From: Fragilaria radians
Lineage: Eukaryota > Bacillariophyta > Fragilariophyceae > Fragilariales > Fragilariaceae
DNA: 36,891 bases
Direction: 5' to 3'
Assembly (NCBI GenBank): GCA_900642245.1
Contig: CAAAJI010000486.1
Location: 1-36,891, forward strand
Below, piece after piece: positions 24,274 through 31,867 of this stretch. A program made the translations under genes and the position numbers. The notes under the pieces were generated by a model. That model was not told the origin of the DNA. It saw only the letters and a list, made by a program, of their open reading frames with translations, and did not search any database. Positions within the stretch are counted from its first letter, which is position 1, and every line of letters begins with the position of its first letter.

Positions 24274-24905
24274 GTTTTAGGGGCTGACAGCACAGCGCAG
24301 GCAATGCGGTCCCCACTCGCGCCACTGGGGTCGGTCCGGTAATCGTCGGGCTGGGCATGAACCACCAGTGCGGTGCCATCGGCATCGGCAATCATTGTCG
24401 CTCCGCTGGACATCCTCGCGCCGGCGACGGGAAGGCTGACGTTCGCGCTGCCATCGGCCGCCACCGTCAGGTTGGGAAGATCGCCGGCGTGCGCGCCAGC
24501 TGGATTGTCGCGCCCATGCTGCTTGCTGGTCGGGTTCCAGTGGCTCCCGGCGGACTCGAACCTCGGACCCTCGCACAGCCCCTTCTCATGAAGGTGAATG
24601 CCGTGGACTCCGGTGGGCATGGCGACACCCTTGACGTTGAGCACCAGCCCGCTGGCGTCTTCGCTGACCATGACCGAGCCGAGCAAGGCCCCGTCGCCAC
24701 CGATGAAATTGAAGCTCTGTGGGACGCCCGCGATGCCGTTGCCGTCGGCTGCATTGCCGGAGGCTGTTTCGCTGGCAGCCGGATCAAGCGCCACGTCATT
24801 CGTTGTCGCTGCATTGCCAGCCGGCGCTTCGCCAGTCGAGCAGGCGCCAAGCGCGGCGATGCCAAGGATGACGGCGAGTATGGAACAGGGGAAATTACGG
24901 GTCAT
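24270..24905 (-). CDS. sodC: Cu/Zn superoxide dismutase lipoprotein
   Basis: A 211-residue periplasmic superoxide dismutase, anchored as a lipoprotein: the leader ends in the lipobox L-G-A-C-S, after which a low-complexity Ala/Asn/Thr linker precedes the domain. Metal-site motifs are complete: GVHGIHLHEKGLCEG with two His, GSHWNPTSKQHG, NPAGAHAGDLPN, and LVVHAQPDDYRTDP; the disulfide Cys pair is in GLCEG and RIACAV. It removes superoxide outside the cytoplasm. ATG 24905 follows AGGAG; an alternative start 24 bases upstream is not needed. It converges with uvrA, and the palindrome CTAG (24270-24273) supplies the TAG stop of both genes. Confidence 0.94.
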   Translation of the reverse strand: MTRNFPCSILAVILGIAALGACSTGEAPAGNAATTNDVALDPAASETASGNAADGNGIAGVPQSFNFIGGDGALLGSVMVSEDASGLVLNVKGVAMPTGVHGIHLHEKGLCEGPRFESAGSHWNPTSKQHGRDNPAGAHAGDLPNLTVAADGSANVSLPVAGARMSSGATMIADADGTALVVHAQPDDYRTDPSGASGDRIACAVLSAPKT

Positions 24906-25056
24906 GAGGGCTCCTATAGGGTCTGGCATGAACGCGTCGCGTGCTACAATGCTCCGCTGTAATGGCTATTCACGACCCGTTACAATCGTCGGCTCCCGTC
25001 GATCGTTGGTCGAATATGTCTCGACCCTGGTCAGGCCTAAGCGGATTCTCCCACGG

Positions 25057-25821
25057 ATGAGCCGAAGCAGGACCTGGTTTGCACTTATCGTGCTTGTGGG
25101 ATTCGCGGCACCGGTCGCTGCGGCCGGTCCCCAGCTATCGACCAAGCCGCCCAATACGGCCCCCGCCGCGCCGGAAAAGCGAAGTGGCGTCCTGACGCTG
25201 TCAGGTGGTGCCTTCGCCTATTTGCCCAAGGGATTGACCGGAGCCCCAGTGCCGCTGCTGGTCGCTTTTCATGGGGCCGGTGGCCATGCACGCGATGTAC
25301 TCTCGTCCTTCCGCGCCGACGCCGACCGCAATGGCTTCGTCCTGCTTATCCCGACGCCAAAAGGCGGGACATGGGACATGCTCGAGGATTTGCAGCGGCG
25401 GTTCGGCGCTGAGATGAACGTGACGCCGCGCTATGGCCGGGATCTGAAGGCGCTCGACCAGGCCCTCGCGGACGTCTTCACCAAAATTGCGATCGACCCG
25501 GCCCGCGTAGGGATTATGGGATTCTCCAACGGCGCGACCTACGCTCTGAGCGTGGGCACCGCGAACCCTCAATTATTCCGATCGGTCGTTGCTTTCTCGC
25601 CGGGGCCGGCCTTCCTCGGCAAGCTTGATCCCACACAGCGAATCTTCATCAGTCACGGTGAGAGTGACGACGTACTCCCATATTCCTACACCCGCTCCGT
25701 CGTTGCCAGACTGCGGGTCAAGGACATGCCGCTCGTCTTCGAAAGCTTCAAGGGGGGACATGGAGTGCCCAAGGACATTCACGCCAAGGGAATTGCCTTC
25801 TTCGCGCAGCCGAAACCTTAG
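25057..25821 (+). CDS. Exported alpha/beta hydrolase (polyhydroxybutyrate depolymerase/esterase-like)
   Basis: A 254-residue secreted hydrolase with signal peptide MSRSRTWFALIVLVGFAA, then PVAAA. The oxyanion region LLVAFHGAGGHARDV, nucleophile Ser in MGFSNGATYALS, Asp in SHGESDDVLPYSY and His in KGGHGVPKD form a complete triad. The fold resembles the phospholipase/carboxylesterase and PHB-depolymerase-like groups; the substrate cannot be told. The frame is open back to 24598, but the ATG at 25057 is where the signal peptide begins; its ribosome-binding site is weak. It is divergent from sodC with about 150 bases between and overlaps the OmpA-domain gene by four bases at its end. Confidence 0.85.
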   Translation: MSRSRTWFALIVLVGFAAPVAAAGPQLSTKPPNTAPAAPEKRSGVLTLSGGAFAYLPKGLTGAPVPLLVAFHGAGGHARDVLSSFRADADRNGFVLLIPTPKGGTWDMLEDLQRRFGAEMNVTPRYGRDLKALDQALADVFTKIAIDPARVGIMGFSNGATYALSVGTANPQLFRSVVAFSPGPAFLGKLDPTQRIFISHGESDDVLPYSYTRSVVARLRVKDMPLVFESFKGGHGVPKDIHAKGIAFFAQPKP

Positions 25822-26228
25822 TTAGCCGCCGCGCCCCAGCGGATCTCCACCCGTCGGTTCTGGACTTCGCGAACTCCCTCCGCGGTAGCAATGATCGGCC
25901 AGCTTTCGCCATAAGCGCGGATCGTCATCGCGCCGGAGGGCACACCTTTTTCGGCCAGATAATCACGCACGGCCATGGCCCGCCGACGCGAGGCTGCAAG
26001 ATTGGATGCGCTCGGGCCCGACCGGTCGGAGTGCCCGTCGACAGTCATCGGTCGCGGCGCGTTGCGGTAACGCTCGGCAAATTTGTCGAGCACCGTCTTT
26101 GAGTCGCCGCTGAGTTCACCCTTGCCCCAGTCGAAGAACAGGATGGTTGGCCCAGCGTCGCCCCATTGCGCTTGCGCGCCGGCCGCAGTGATTGCCAGCG
26201 CCATTCCTGTTGCCCAACTAAGTTTCAC
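25818..26228 (-). CDS. Small OmpA-domain periplasmic protein
   Basis: A 136-residue protein with signal peptide (MKLSWATGMALAITAAGAQA) followed at once by an OmpA-C-like peptidoglycan-binding domain: PMTVDGHSDRSGPSASNLAA, then SRRRAMAVRDYLAEKGV, ending with NRRVEIRWG. The conserved Asp and Arg that contact diaminopimelate correspond to the D of GHSDRSG and the R of NRRVEI. It lacks a barrel or a lipobox, so it would be a free periplasmic protein that binds the wall. The start is GTG at 26228 with a weak ribosome-binding site. It converges with the esterase gene; the stop codons overlap. Confidence 0.88.
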   Translation of the reverse strand: MKLSWATGMALAITAAGAQAQWGDAGPTILFFDWGKGELSGDSKTVLDKFAERYRNAPRPMTVDGHSDRSGPSASNLAASRRRAMAVRDYLAEKGVPSGAMTIRAYGESWPIIATAEGVREVQNRRVEIRWGAAAN

Positions 26229-26391
26229 GAAGCCGCTCTACGAACCGCGCGACGCCGGGGCAACCACGTTAGGTTGCAATCAGACCATGACTTCGCATCC
26301 GGCCGAGTATCGACGTGATCGCCGCCCGGGCCTCGACGTCGACGACTGCGCCGCCGCTCGGAGTGGCGACTGTCGCCAGCCCCGCGCCGAA

Positions 26392-26625
26392 CTAGCCCTC
26401 CCGGACCGCCTCGGCCCAGCCGGCGCGAAACGACGCATCGCGCTTTCGCAAGCGATAGGCCCAGCTCGACGAAAAGCCCGCCACGCGCGCCGATCGCGCC
26501 ACGTTACAGGTATCGCCCAGCGTCACCAGGAAGGTGTCGATCTGCTCAGGGCTGATGTCCTGCCCGCGAACGCCGCGAACCTGGTTCCGCCGTCCGCCAT
26601 CGATCAACAATTTCGGTCCTGCCAT
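26392..26625 (-). CDS. Terminase-small-subunit-like fragment
   Basis: A 77-residue protein: MAGPKLLIDGGRRNQVRGVR, then a helix-turn-helix-like stretch with DTCNVARSARVAGFSSSWAY and ending RAGWAEAVREG. The DTCNVxxAAxxAG pattern and the FRxxWAEA pattern remind me of small DNA-packaging proteins from phage-like regions of sphingomonads, which normally continue after EAxxxG with YARLELMML-type sequence; here a TAG stop follows the Gly, and none of the next frames resume that sequence. So it is either a truncated remnant or a natural short form. GGAAGGGGG before the ATG is a good ribosome-binding site. No other phage genes are adjacent. Confidence 0.6.
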   Translation of the reverse strand: MAGPKLLIDGGRRNQVRGVRGQDISPEQIDTFLVTLGDTCNVARSARVAGFSSSWAYRLRKRDASFRAGWAEAVREG

Positions 26626-26895
26626 CCGCTACCCCCTTCCAAACGCGGAGGAGATCACTGCCAATCAGGCAACGATGGGGGACTCCTCCACCAATTTCGA
26701 AAACGAACCAAAAATGGCAAGGGGCCCGCCAATGCCGAAGCACCCGCAGACCCCTCACCCATGCAAACCGCCAACCCCACTCCCGCCAGAGGCCGTCGGC
26801 GACTCGCAATCCTTGACTGTTCCCAAGTGATAACCAGATAGCGTGACGATGTCAAGCACTTTCTCGCCTATATGGTTAGCAGCACTTCGGCCACG
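26626..26895. other. Non-coding gap with no gene recognised
   Basis: This 270-base stretch lies between the terminase-like fragment and the zinc-ribbon gene. Open frames crossing it are low-complexity and lack ribosome-binding sites. It should hold the promoter of the fragment; no clear -35/-10 pair or RNA gene could be called. Confidence 0.4.
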
Positions 26896-27120
26896 TCATC
26901 GCCGGGCTGGCGGCGGGAGAATGGAGATCTTCGCCTCCCTCGCTCCGCACAACGAGCATTTCATGCGGGCCCTGATGCCGGTGAGTTCGCCGGAGCCGCA
27001 CACGCGTGCAAGCTCGAAGCCGCCCAGCGTCAGGCTGTTCCCGCACGCCCCGCACTCGACCTTGAGAGCCGCCTTGAAGCGAACGAGATCGGCCGCGGTG
27101 CGGATATGTTTCATCGACAT
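26896..27120 (-). CDS. Small zinc-ribbon protein of unknown function
   Basis: A 74-residue protein with MKHIRTAADLVRFKAALKVE, then C-G-A-C, a central Cys (ELARVCGSG) and C-S-L-C, the two CxxC knuckles expected of a zinc ribbon. It ends in a Pro/Arg tail. Proteins of this look occur in Sphingomonas genomes as hypothetical proteins; the role is unknown, perhaps nucleic-acid or protein binding. Either ATG 27120 or ATG 27114 could be the start; neither has a clear ribosome-binding site. Confidence 0.72.
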   Translation of the reverse strand: MSMKHIRTAADLVRFKAALKVECGACGNSLTLGGFELARVCGSGELTGIRARMKCSLCGAREAKISILPPPARR

Positions 27121-27199
27121 CCGGCGACGCTACAGCCACCAGAACGATTCGTGAACAAACCAGCTGGAATTCTTTTCCAGTAAGGAAAACGTGGTGAGG

Positions 27200-27996
27200 C
27201 TAGTCCGTCCGTCCGGTCATCAGCGGGCCGGGCGGCGGCGGCGGGAAATCAAGCGGCGCGACGGCCGCCCCGGGGGATCCGGCGGTTACCACACGATAGA
27301 GGCTGGTTCCGACCGGGCTGTAGGTAATTGCCTGGGTCACCAGCAATGTTCCGACCATCGCCCCAATCCCCCAGTGCCAGGCGGGGTGGATCCGGCCGCT
27401 TCGACGAAGATCGGCGATCATACCGACCACCGGGAAGATCATCAGCGCCGCGAAGGTCGCCTCGAATGCCCAGGGCTGGAGCAGCGGCATCGGTAGCAAC
27501 CGGCCGAAGCCGGGGCCCATCAACAGCGCCGTGCCGCAAAAATGCAGGCGGCGGTGCCAGTGGGTCCGGCGCCGCATCATGATCGCCGCGACGGTCAGTG
27601 CGGCAAAGCCAACAGGGACATCGGATCGAACACCAGGAAGTGGAGCGGCTGGAAGAAGAAAGGCACCTGTCCACGTCGCGCCATGGCCACCGTGACCCAC
27701 AAGCCGAGCACGATCATCGCCACGATCCACCCCGCGCCGATCCAGCCCAGGCGGCGGTGAAGATTCATCCTGTCGGTTGCGACGAAGACATTCTGCAACA
27801 CGAAGATCGCGATCCAGCCCATGAACACGACGGCGTGGAGATGGACCGGCAAGGGCGCCGAGAAGGTCGATCGTCCCATCGCCAACTGGGTCGAAAAGCC
27901 GGCTACGATGACCACCGCCATGGCGATTGCGCCGCGCAGGAAAAATCGCTCGTCCGGTCCCGGCTCCGAATACGGACTACTGGCGATGGTTGCCAT
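27200..27996 (-). pseudogene. Multi-pass membrane protein, frameshifted
   Basis: Two overlapping frames make one protein of about 265 residues with roughly six to seven membrane helices. The first part (from ATG 27996) ends ...FFFQPLHFLVFDPMSLL; the second frame continues GFAALTVAAIMMRRRTHWHR to 27200. The join is near 27613-27620, where one base is missing on the coding strand. The His-rich motifs HLHAVVFMGW, MNLHRRLGW and HWHRRLHFCG are regularly placed at helix ends, reminiscent of DUF2306-like haem-binding membrane proteins, but I would not assign a function. GGGGGG stands eight bases before the start. Both halves look otherwise intact, so a recent mutation or a base-calling error is likely. 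Confidence 0.75.
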
Positions 27997-28108
27997 GACG
28001 ATGCCCCCCCGAGTGAATGCGTCGAGGGGAACATACGCCTGGGGGGCTTCCCGATCAACCGGACCGGCGTCGGCCGGCGGCTCGCGCCTGGTTGCGGCTT
28101 TACAGGCG

Positions 28109-28297
28109 CTACAGCGCGTTGGTTACCGTTTGATCGATTGTCGAAAACCGGATCCCGACCGAGCTTCCGAGGTTCTGGAACCCGACGAGGGCGGCGACCG
28201 AGATCATCGACGCGATCAGCGCATATTCGATGGCGGTCGCGCCGCGCTGGTTGGCGAGGATCGTGGCGACCTTCAAAAGCTTGCCCGGAAAACGCAT
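28109..28297 (-). CDS. Flp family type IVb pilin, orphan
   Basis: A 62-residue pilin precursor: basic leader, then the prepilin peptidase site and Flp motif in RGATAIEYALIASMISVAAL, and a short hydrophilic end. Flp pilins polymerise into Tad pili for surface attachment. ATG 28297 is chosen because GAGGAG stands seven bases before it; an in-frame GTG two codons upstream would be too close. No other Tad genes (cpaABCEF, tadBC) are in the window. A second Flp gene lies at 33469-33651. Confidence 0.92.
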   Translation of the reverse strand: MRFPGKLLKVATILANQRGATAIEYALIASMISVAALVGFQNLGSSVGIRFSTIDQTVTNAL

Positions 28298-28394
28298 TGT
28301 CACACTCCTCGAACTGGAGCGCCAACCCTAAACGCCTCGCGGAATCCGGCCATGCCCCAAACGGCGCCGTGCCGGATTGGAACAGAAGATGGTC

Positions 28395-28415
28395 AACGCC
28401 GCGCCCCACGGCGTT
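28395..28415 (-). terminator. Hairpin after the UVR-motif gene
   Basis: AACGCCG (28395-28401) pairs with CGGCGTT (28409-28415) around a seven-base loop, starting four bases past the stop of the UVR-motif gene on the minus strand. The sequence that follows (GACCATCTTCTG) has no clear T run, so termination is uncertain. Confidence 0.4.
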
Positions 28416-28419
28416 CGAT

Positions 28420-28701
28420 TCAGCCGCGCCGCCTCGGACGTCCCCGACCTTTGGTCATCGGGTCGGGCTTGGCTGGGGGTCGCCACCCCTCGGGCGGGGT
28501 CATGCGCTGCTGGCTAGTGCCGAGACCCATCGCGCCGGGCTGCTGGCGGTCGATTCCGTCCGTCTCGGCCGCCGCCGCTTCGGCGGGTGTTGCGCCGCCT
28601 CGGATCAGGGCAATCCGGTCACGCAGCCGCCGCGCCAGTTCGAAGTCTTCCGCCGCCGCCGCGTCCTCCATTGCCAGGCGCAACCGTTCGAGCTCTTCCA
28701 T
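28420..28701 (-). CDS. UvrB/UvrC (UVR) motif protein
   Basis: A 93-residue protein. The first about 35 residues (MEELERLRLAMEDAAAAEDF, then ELARRLRDRIALI) form the UVR motif, a helical hairpin through which UvrB and UvrC contact each other and which also occurs in McsA- and ClpC-type proteins. The rest is low-complexity, ending in a basic GRGRPRRRG tail that could touch nucleic acid. Function unknown. It begins 14 bases after folE ends, with GGAG before its ATG, so it is translated from the same transcript. Confidence 0.83.
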   Translation of the reverse strand: MEELERLRLAMEDAAAAEDFELARRLRDRIALIRGGATPAEAAAAETDGIDRQQPGAMGLGTSQQRMTPPEGWRPPAKPDPMTKGRGRPRRRG

Positions 28702-28715
28702 CCGTCACTCCGGGA

Positions 28716-29306
28716 TCAATAGCCCATCAACGCCAGCACTTCGCGGCGGCTCCGCTCGTCGCTCCTGAACGTGCCCATCATCCGGCTCGTCGTCATCAGC
28801 ACGCCGGGCGTGTTGACGCCGCGCGCCGTCATGCAGGCATGGGTCGCCTCGATCACCACCGCGACACCCTTCGGATGGAGGTGTTCGCAGATGCAGTCGG
28901 CGACCTGCGCGGTCAGCCGCTCCTGCACCTGGAGCCGCCTCGCGAAACCGTGTAACACCCTGGCAAGCTTGGATATTCCGACCACCCGGTCGCGCGGCAG
29001 ATAGGCGATCGAAGCCTTCCCGATGATCGGCGCCATATGATGCTCGCAGTGTGACTGAAACGGAATATCCTTCAGCAAAACGATCTCGTCATAACCGCCA
29101 ACTTCGTCGAAAGTCCGGCTCAGATGCACCGCGGGGTCTTCCTCATATCCGCGCGCATATTCCTTCCACGCCCGCGCAACCCTCGCCGGCGTATCGTGCA
29201 AGCCCTCGCGATCGGGATCATCCCCCGCCCACCGGATCAGCGTCCGCACCGCCTCCGCCACTTCATCCGGCACCGCGATCTTGGGCTCAGGACCTGGCAT
29301 TGTCAT
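28716..29306 (-). CDS. folE: GTP cyclohydrolase I
   Basis: FolE converts GTP to 7,8-dihydroneopterin triphosphate, the first step of folate and, in many bacteria, of queuosine synthesis. The 196-residue protein has the zinc ligands in PFQSHCEHHMAPI (Cys, His) and in EATHACMTARGV (Cys), the DREGLHDTPARVARAWKEY start, and GISKLARVLHGFARRLQVQE. Length is normal. ATG 29306 overlaps the end of the FAD/NAD(P) gene by 20 bases, with GGGAG just before it; a second ATG two codons later is possible. queA at 7468-8499 belongs to the same queuosine route but not the same operon. Confidence 0.97.
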   Translation of the reverse strand: MTMPGPEPKIAVPDEVAEAVRTLIRWAGDDPDREGLHDTPARVARAWKEYARGYEEDPAVHLSRTFDEVGGYDEIVLLKDIPFQSHCEHHMAPIIGKASIAYLPRDRVVGISKLARVLHGFARRLQVQERLTAQVADCICEHLHPKGVAVVIEATHACMTARGVNTPGVLMTTSRMMGTFRSDERSRREVLALMGY

Positions 29307-30636
29307 TCAACTCCCCCGCAATGGCCTCGGCCACCATTTCCGCCTGCACCCGAATATCGGGCACTGCGATGATTTCCCAATAGCGCGCCTTGCCAAGCGA
29401 TCCCATGGCCCACAGTCTATCCGCCCCGATCACCCGCACCCCGGCATCGACCTTCAGCCCGATCCCCAGTGCATCAGGCTCGGCCAACCCCGCGTCGAGC
29501 AACGAGCGGAGCACACCGTCGCGGGTATGGCGGATGGCGTGCAGCGGTCCGGTGCAATTGATCCCGACCGTAAAGCGTCGCGGCGCATCTGCTACAGCCG
29601 CGCCGCGCCGCCGGACCACCGCTTCCAAGCCGCCGTCGGCTTCGCGAAGAGATTGAATGCGGCCGGCCAGCACTTCCATCCTGCCACTCGCAATCATCCG
29701 CTCCACGATTGCACCCGCCTGAGGAGCGATCCGATGACGATGTACGTCCCACCATGGGCGAGCGTGCCGCATGAACCGCTTCCGGTCGACCACGCTCAAC
29801 GATTGCCAAAGCTCATGAGTCCGGGGTCGCACCGAATCCACCGCGTCGCGCCAGTCAATCTCGCCACTTCGGCCCCGCACCCAACGCCACAACGCAGCAA
29901 GCGACCCGCTTGGCGCGCTATCGGACGACGGCACTTCGCTCCGCAGCGGCCTGCTGACCCGAGGCATCTGCCCGCGTCGCGACACCGCGACCAATTTTGC
30001 CTTATGACCCGCAGCATCCAGCGAGAGCGCAACGTCGACCATCGAAAGCCCGCTACCGACGACCAGTACATCGCCGCTGCCACTTACCGCCCGCGCGATC
30101 GCTGCCTGTCCTGCTGCGCCCCACGGCTCGCTTGCAAACAATTCCTCTGGCAAATTGCGAGCAAAGGGCAGAGCATCGGGGGCTTGGTTCCCCGGCGCCA
30201 GCACAAGCGCCGCGGCCCTAATTTGCGTTCCGTCGGCCAATTGAACCGACCATTCACCGTCCGCCGCTGCCACGGCAACTGCGTCACCTGTGACCAGCCG
30301 TACTTCGGATTCCTGCAAAATTCGTCTCAGATAGCGTCCAAACAGCCGTCGCTGCACATAATCTTCGGGCCCGAGGCCATCCGCGGCAATGGCATTGACG
30401 AAATCGTCGGGCTGCTCTGGCCAGGCGCTCATCTTCGCCGCGGGAATGTTGAGTAAGTGCGCCGCATCCTGCGTGGAATAAGCGACCCCCATGCCGGCCT
30501 GGGAAGCGCACCCGATCAGCACCACGTCGATCCCCCGCCGTGCCAGCTGCACCGCTGCCATCGTCCCCGAAAAACCGGCGCCGATGATTGCTGCCTGGGC
30601 TTGCTGACGTTCCTCCTGCAAAAACCCGCTTTCCAA
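29287..30636 (-). CDS. FAD/NAD(P)-binding oxidoreductase-like protein
   Basis: A 449-residue flavoprotein of the FAD-NAD(P)-binding group (PF13454-like). It has the FAD-binding GAGFSGTMAAVQLARRG near the start, the PAAKMSAWP segment after the flavin site, an NAD(P)-binding GSGLSMVDVALSL in the middle, and a C-terminal GSLGKARYWEIIAVPDIRVQ motif. The reaction is unknown. No ATG or GTG fits the start: TTG at 30636 gives the longest form, TTG at 30621 has a better ribosome-binding site (GGAAAG eight bases upstream). The gene starts 9-24 bases after the 3' end of a tRNA gene on the same strand and overlaps folE at its end. Confidence 0.85.
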   Translation of the reverse strand: MESGFLQEERQQAQAAIIGAGFSGTMAAVQLARRGIDVVLIGCASQAGMGVAYSTQDAAHLLNIPAAKMSAWPEQPDDFVNAIAADGLGPEDYVQRRLFGRYLRRILQESEVRLVTGDAVAVAAADGEWSVQLADGTQIRAAALVLAPGNQAPDALPFARNLPEELFASEPWGAAGQAAIARAVSGSGDVLVVGSGLSMVDVALSLDAAGHKAKLVAVSRRGQMPRVSRPLRSEVPSSDSAPSGSLAALWRWVRGRSGEIDWRDAVDSVRPRTHELWQSLSVVDRKRFMRHARPWWDVHRHRIAPQAGAIVERMIASGRMEVLAGRIQSLREADGGLEAVVRRRGAAVADAPRRFTVGINCTGPLHAIRHTRDGVLRSLLDAGLAEPDALGIGLKVDAGVRVIGADRLWAMGSLGKARYWEIIAVPDIRVQAEMVAEAIAGELNDNARS

Positions 30637-30645
30637 TGACTTTCT

Positions 30646-30722
30646 TGGTGGCCCCGGCAGGACTCGAACCTGCGACCTTCGGTTTAGGAAACCGCTGCTC
30701 TATCCGGCTGAGCTACGGAGCC
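30646..30722 (-). tRNA. tRNA-Arg (anticodon CCT)
   Basis: A 77-base cloverleaf on the minus strand: acceptor GGCTCCG with CGGGGCC (one T-G pair), D stem GCTC/GAGC, anticodon loop TTCCTAA giving anticodon CCT (reads AGG), T stem GCAGG/CCTGC with TTCGAGT loop, and an encoded CCA end. The anticodon stem has one G-A mismatch at its top (27-43). It sits between the nitrilase stop (33 bases) and the start of the FAD/NAD(P) gene (9 bases or 24 bases). Confidence 0.96.
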
Positions 30723-30755
30723 TTGGCCTCCCGATAGGGGCGGCTCCCTGGCGAA

Positions 30756-31580
30756 TCAATCGCGGACAGGCCTGATTACGCGGCGATGCGCGAGTACTGG
30801 AATTCGAGCTCGCACCTCTTCCACGCGGTGCAGCTCGATCTCGGCAAACAGTAATTTCTCGTCGTCCCCGCCATCGACCAGCACTTCGCCCCACGGATCG
30901 ACCACCAGGCTGTGGCCGAAGGTCACGCGCCCATCCTGATGATGACCGGACTGCGCCGCGGCAACGATGAAGACCCCTGCCTCGATCGCTCGCGCTCGTT
31001 GAAGCACATGCCAATGCGCCTTGCCGGTCGGCACGGTGAAGGCCGCCGGAACCGCGATCACGCCCGCGCCGGCCTCGCTCAATCGTTCGAAGATTGCTGG
31101 GAATCGCAGGTCATAACAAATGGTCAAACCAAGGTTCCCCACCGGCGTTCCGCGTACGACGACGGCTTCTGCGCCAGCTTGGTAGGAAGCTGACTCCCGC
31201 CAACTTTCACCAGTCGGCAGGTCGACGTCGAACAGGTGCATCTTGTCGTACCGGCCGGCAATCTCGCCCTCCGAGTCGATGACGAAGGCGCGGTTGGCGA
31301 GTTTCTCGCCATCTCCCCGCACGGCAAGCGAACCGAGGTGGACCCAAATCCCGCTCGATTTGGCCGCTTCGCGGGTTTCGGCCAGGACAATGTCGTGACC
31401 CTCGGTCCGTACCGACGCCGACGCGCGCTCCCGATTGCCGTCCAGCAGTCCTGACATTTCCGGAGTGAATAGCATCTCCGCGCCTCCATCAGCCGCACGT
31501 TGAATCGCATCGACCAGAGCTGCTGCGTTCGAAGCCGGATCGATGCCAGTTCGCGGCTGCAAGATGGCGATCCTCGGCAT
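30756..31580 (-). CDS. Carbon-nitrogen hydrolase (Nit1/deaminated-glutathione amidase-like)
   Basis: A 274-residue nitrilase-superfamily amidase. The Glu-Lys-Cys triad is seen: Glu in LFTPEMSGLL (about 41), Lys in GRYDKMHLFDV (about 113) and Cys in LTICYDLRFP (about 150). HSLVVDPWGEV near the end is typical of the Nit branch, whose members remove the amide from deaminated glutathione, a side product of transaminases. Assigning this substrate is inference from resemblance. The ATG at 31580 comes one base after the stop of grxC, so translation is coupled. The glutathione link with the neighbouring glutaredoxin is suggestive. Confidence 0.9.
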   Translation of the reverse strand: MPRIAILQPRTGIDPASNAAALVDAIQRAADGGAEMLFTPEMSGLLDGNRERASASVRTEGHDIVLAETREAAKSSGIWVHLGSLAVRGDGEKLANRAFVIDSEGEIAGRYDKMHLFDVDLPTGESWRESASYQAGAEAVVVRGTPVGNLGLTICYDLRFPAIFERLSEAGAGVIAVPAAFTVPTGKAHWHVLQRARAIEAGVFIVAAAQSGHHQDGRVTFGHSLVVDPWGEVLVDGGDDEKLLFAEIELHRVEEVRARIPVLAHRRVIRPVRD

Positions 31581-31581
31581 T

Positions 31582-31839
31582 TTAGGCCATGAGCAGGCCG
31601 GCCAGCTTGCCCGCCTGATTTAGCTCGAACAAATCGTCGCATCCGCCGACATGCCGGCCATCGATGAAGATTTGTGGAACGGTCGTTCGCCCCCCCGCAC
31701 GCTGGACCATCTCCTCTTTTTTCTCACCTCCTCGGTCGACCGGATGTTCGACAACGTGAGCCCCAAGTTCAGCCAGCAATCGTCTGGCGCGGACGCAATA
31801 AGGACACCAATCCTTCGTATAGATTTCCACCTTCGCCAA
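31582..31839 (-). CDS. grxC: Glutaredoxin 3
   Basis: An 85-residue dithiol glutaredoxin that reduces disulfides and glutathione-mixed disulfides. The active site is C-P-Y-C in IYTKDWCPYCVRARRLL, followed by the cis-Pro loop TTVPQIFIDG and the glutathione-binding GGCDDLFEL. The start is TTG at 31839, eight bases after AGGAG; no in-frame ATG fits. It lies between comF (28-base gap) and the nitrilase gene (one-base gap). Length is normal. Confidence 0.95.
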   Translation of the reverse strand: MAKVEIYTKDWCPYCVRARRLLAELGAHVVEHPVDRGGEKKEEMVQRAGGRTTVPQIFIDGRHVGGCDDLFELNQAGKLAGLLMA

Positions 31840-31867
31840 CGATCATGCTCCTGACTTATATTCTCGA

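Noticed and set aside
24540..24570. tRNA-like GACTCGAACCTCGGACC stretch
   Set aside because: It is inside the sodC coding sequence and no cloverleaf can be formed around it.
24598..25056. Long N-terminal extension of the esterase frame
   Set aside because: It lies antisense to sodC; the signal peptide starts at 25057.
26083..26841. Open frame on the plus strand over the OmpA start and the terminase-like fragment
   Set aside because: It is antisense to two better-supported genes and has low-complexity sequence.
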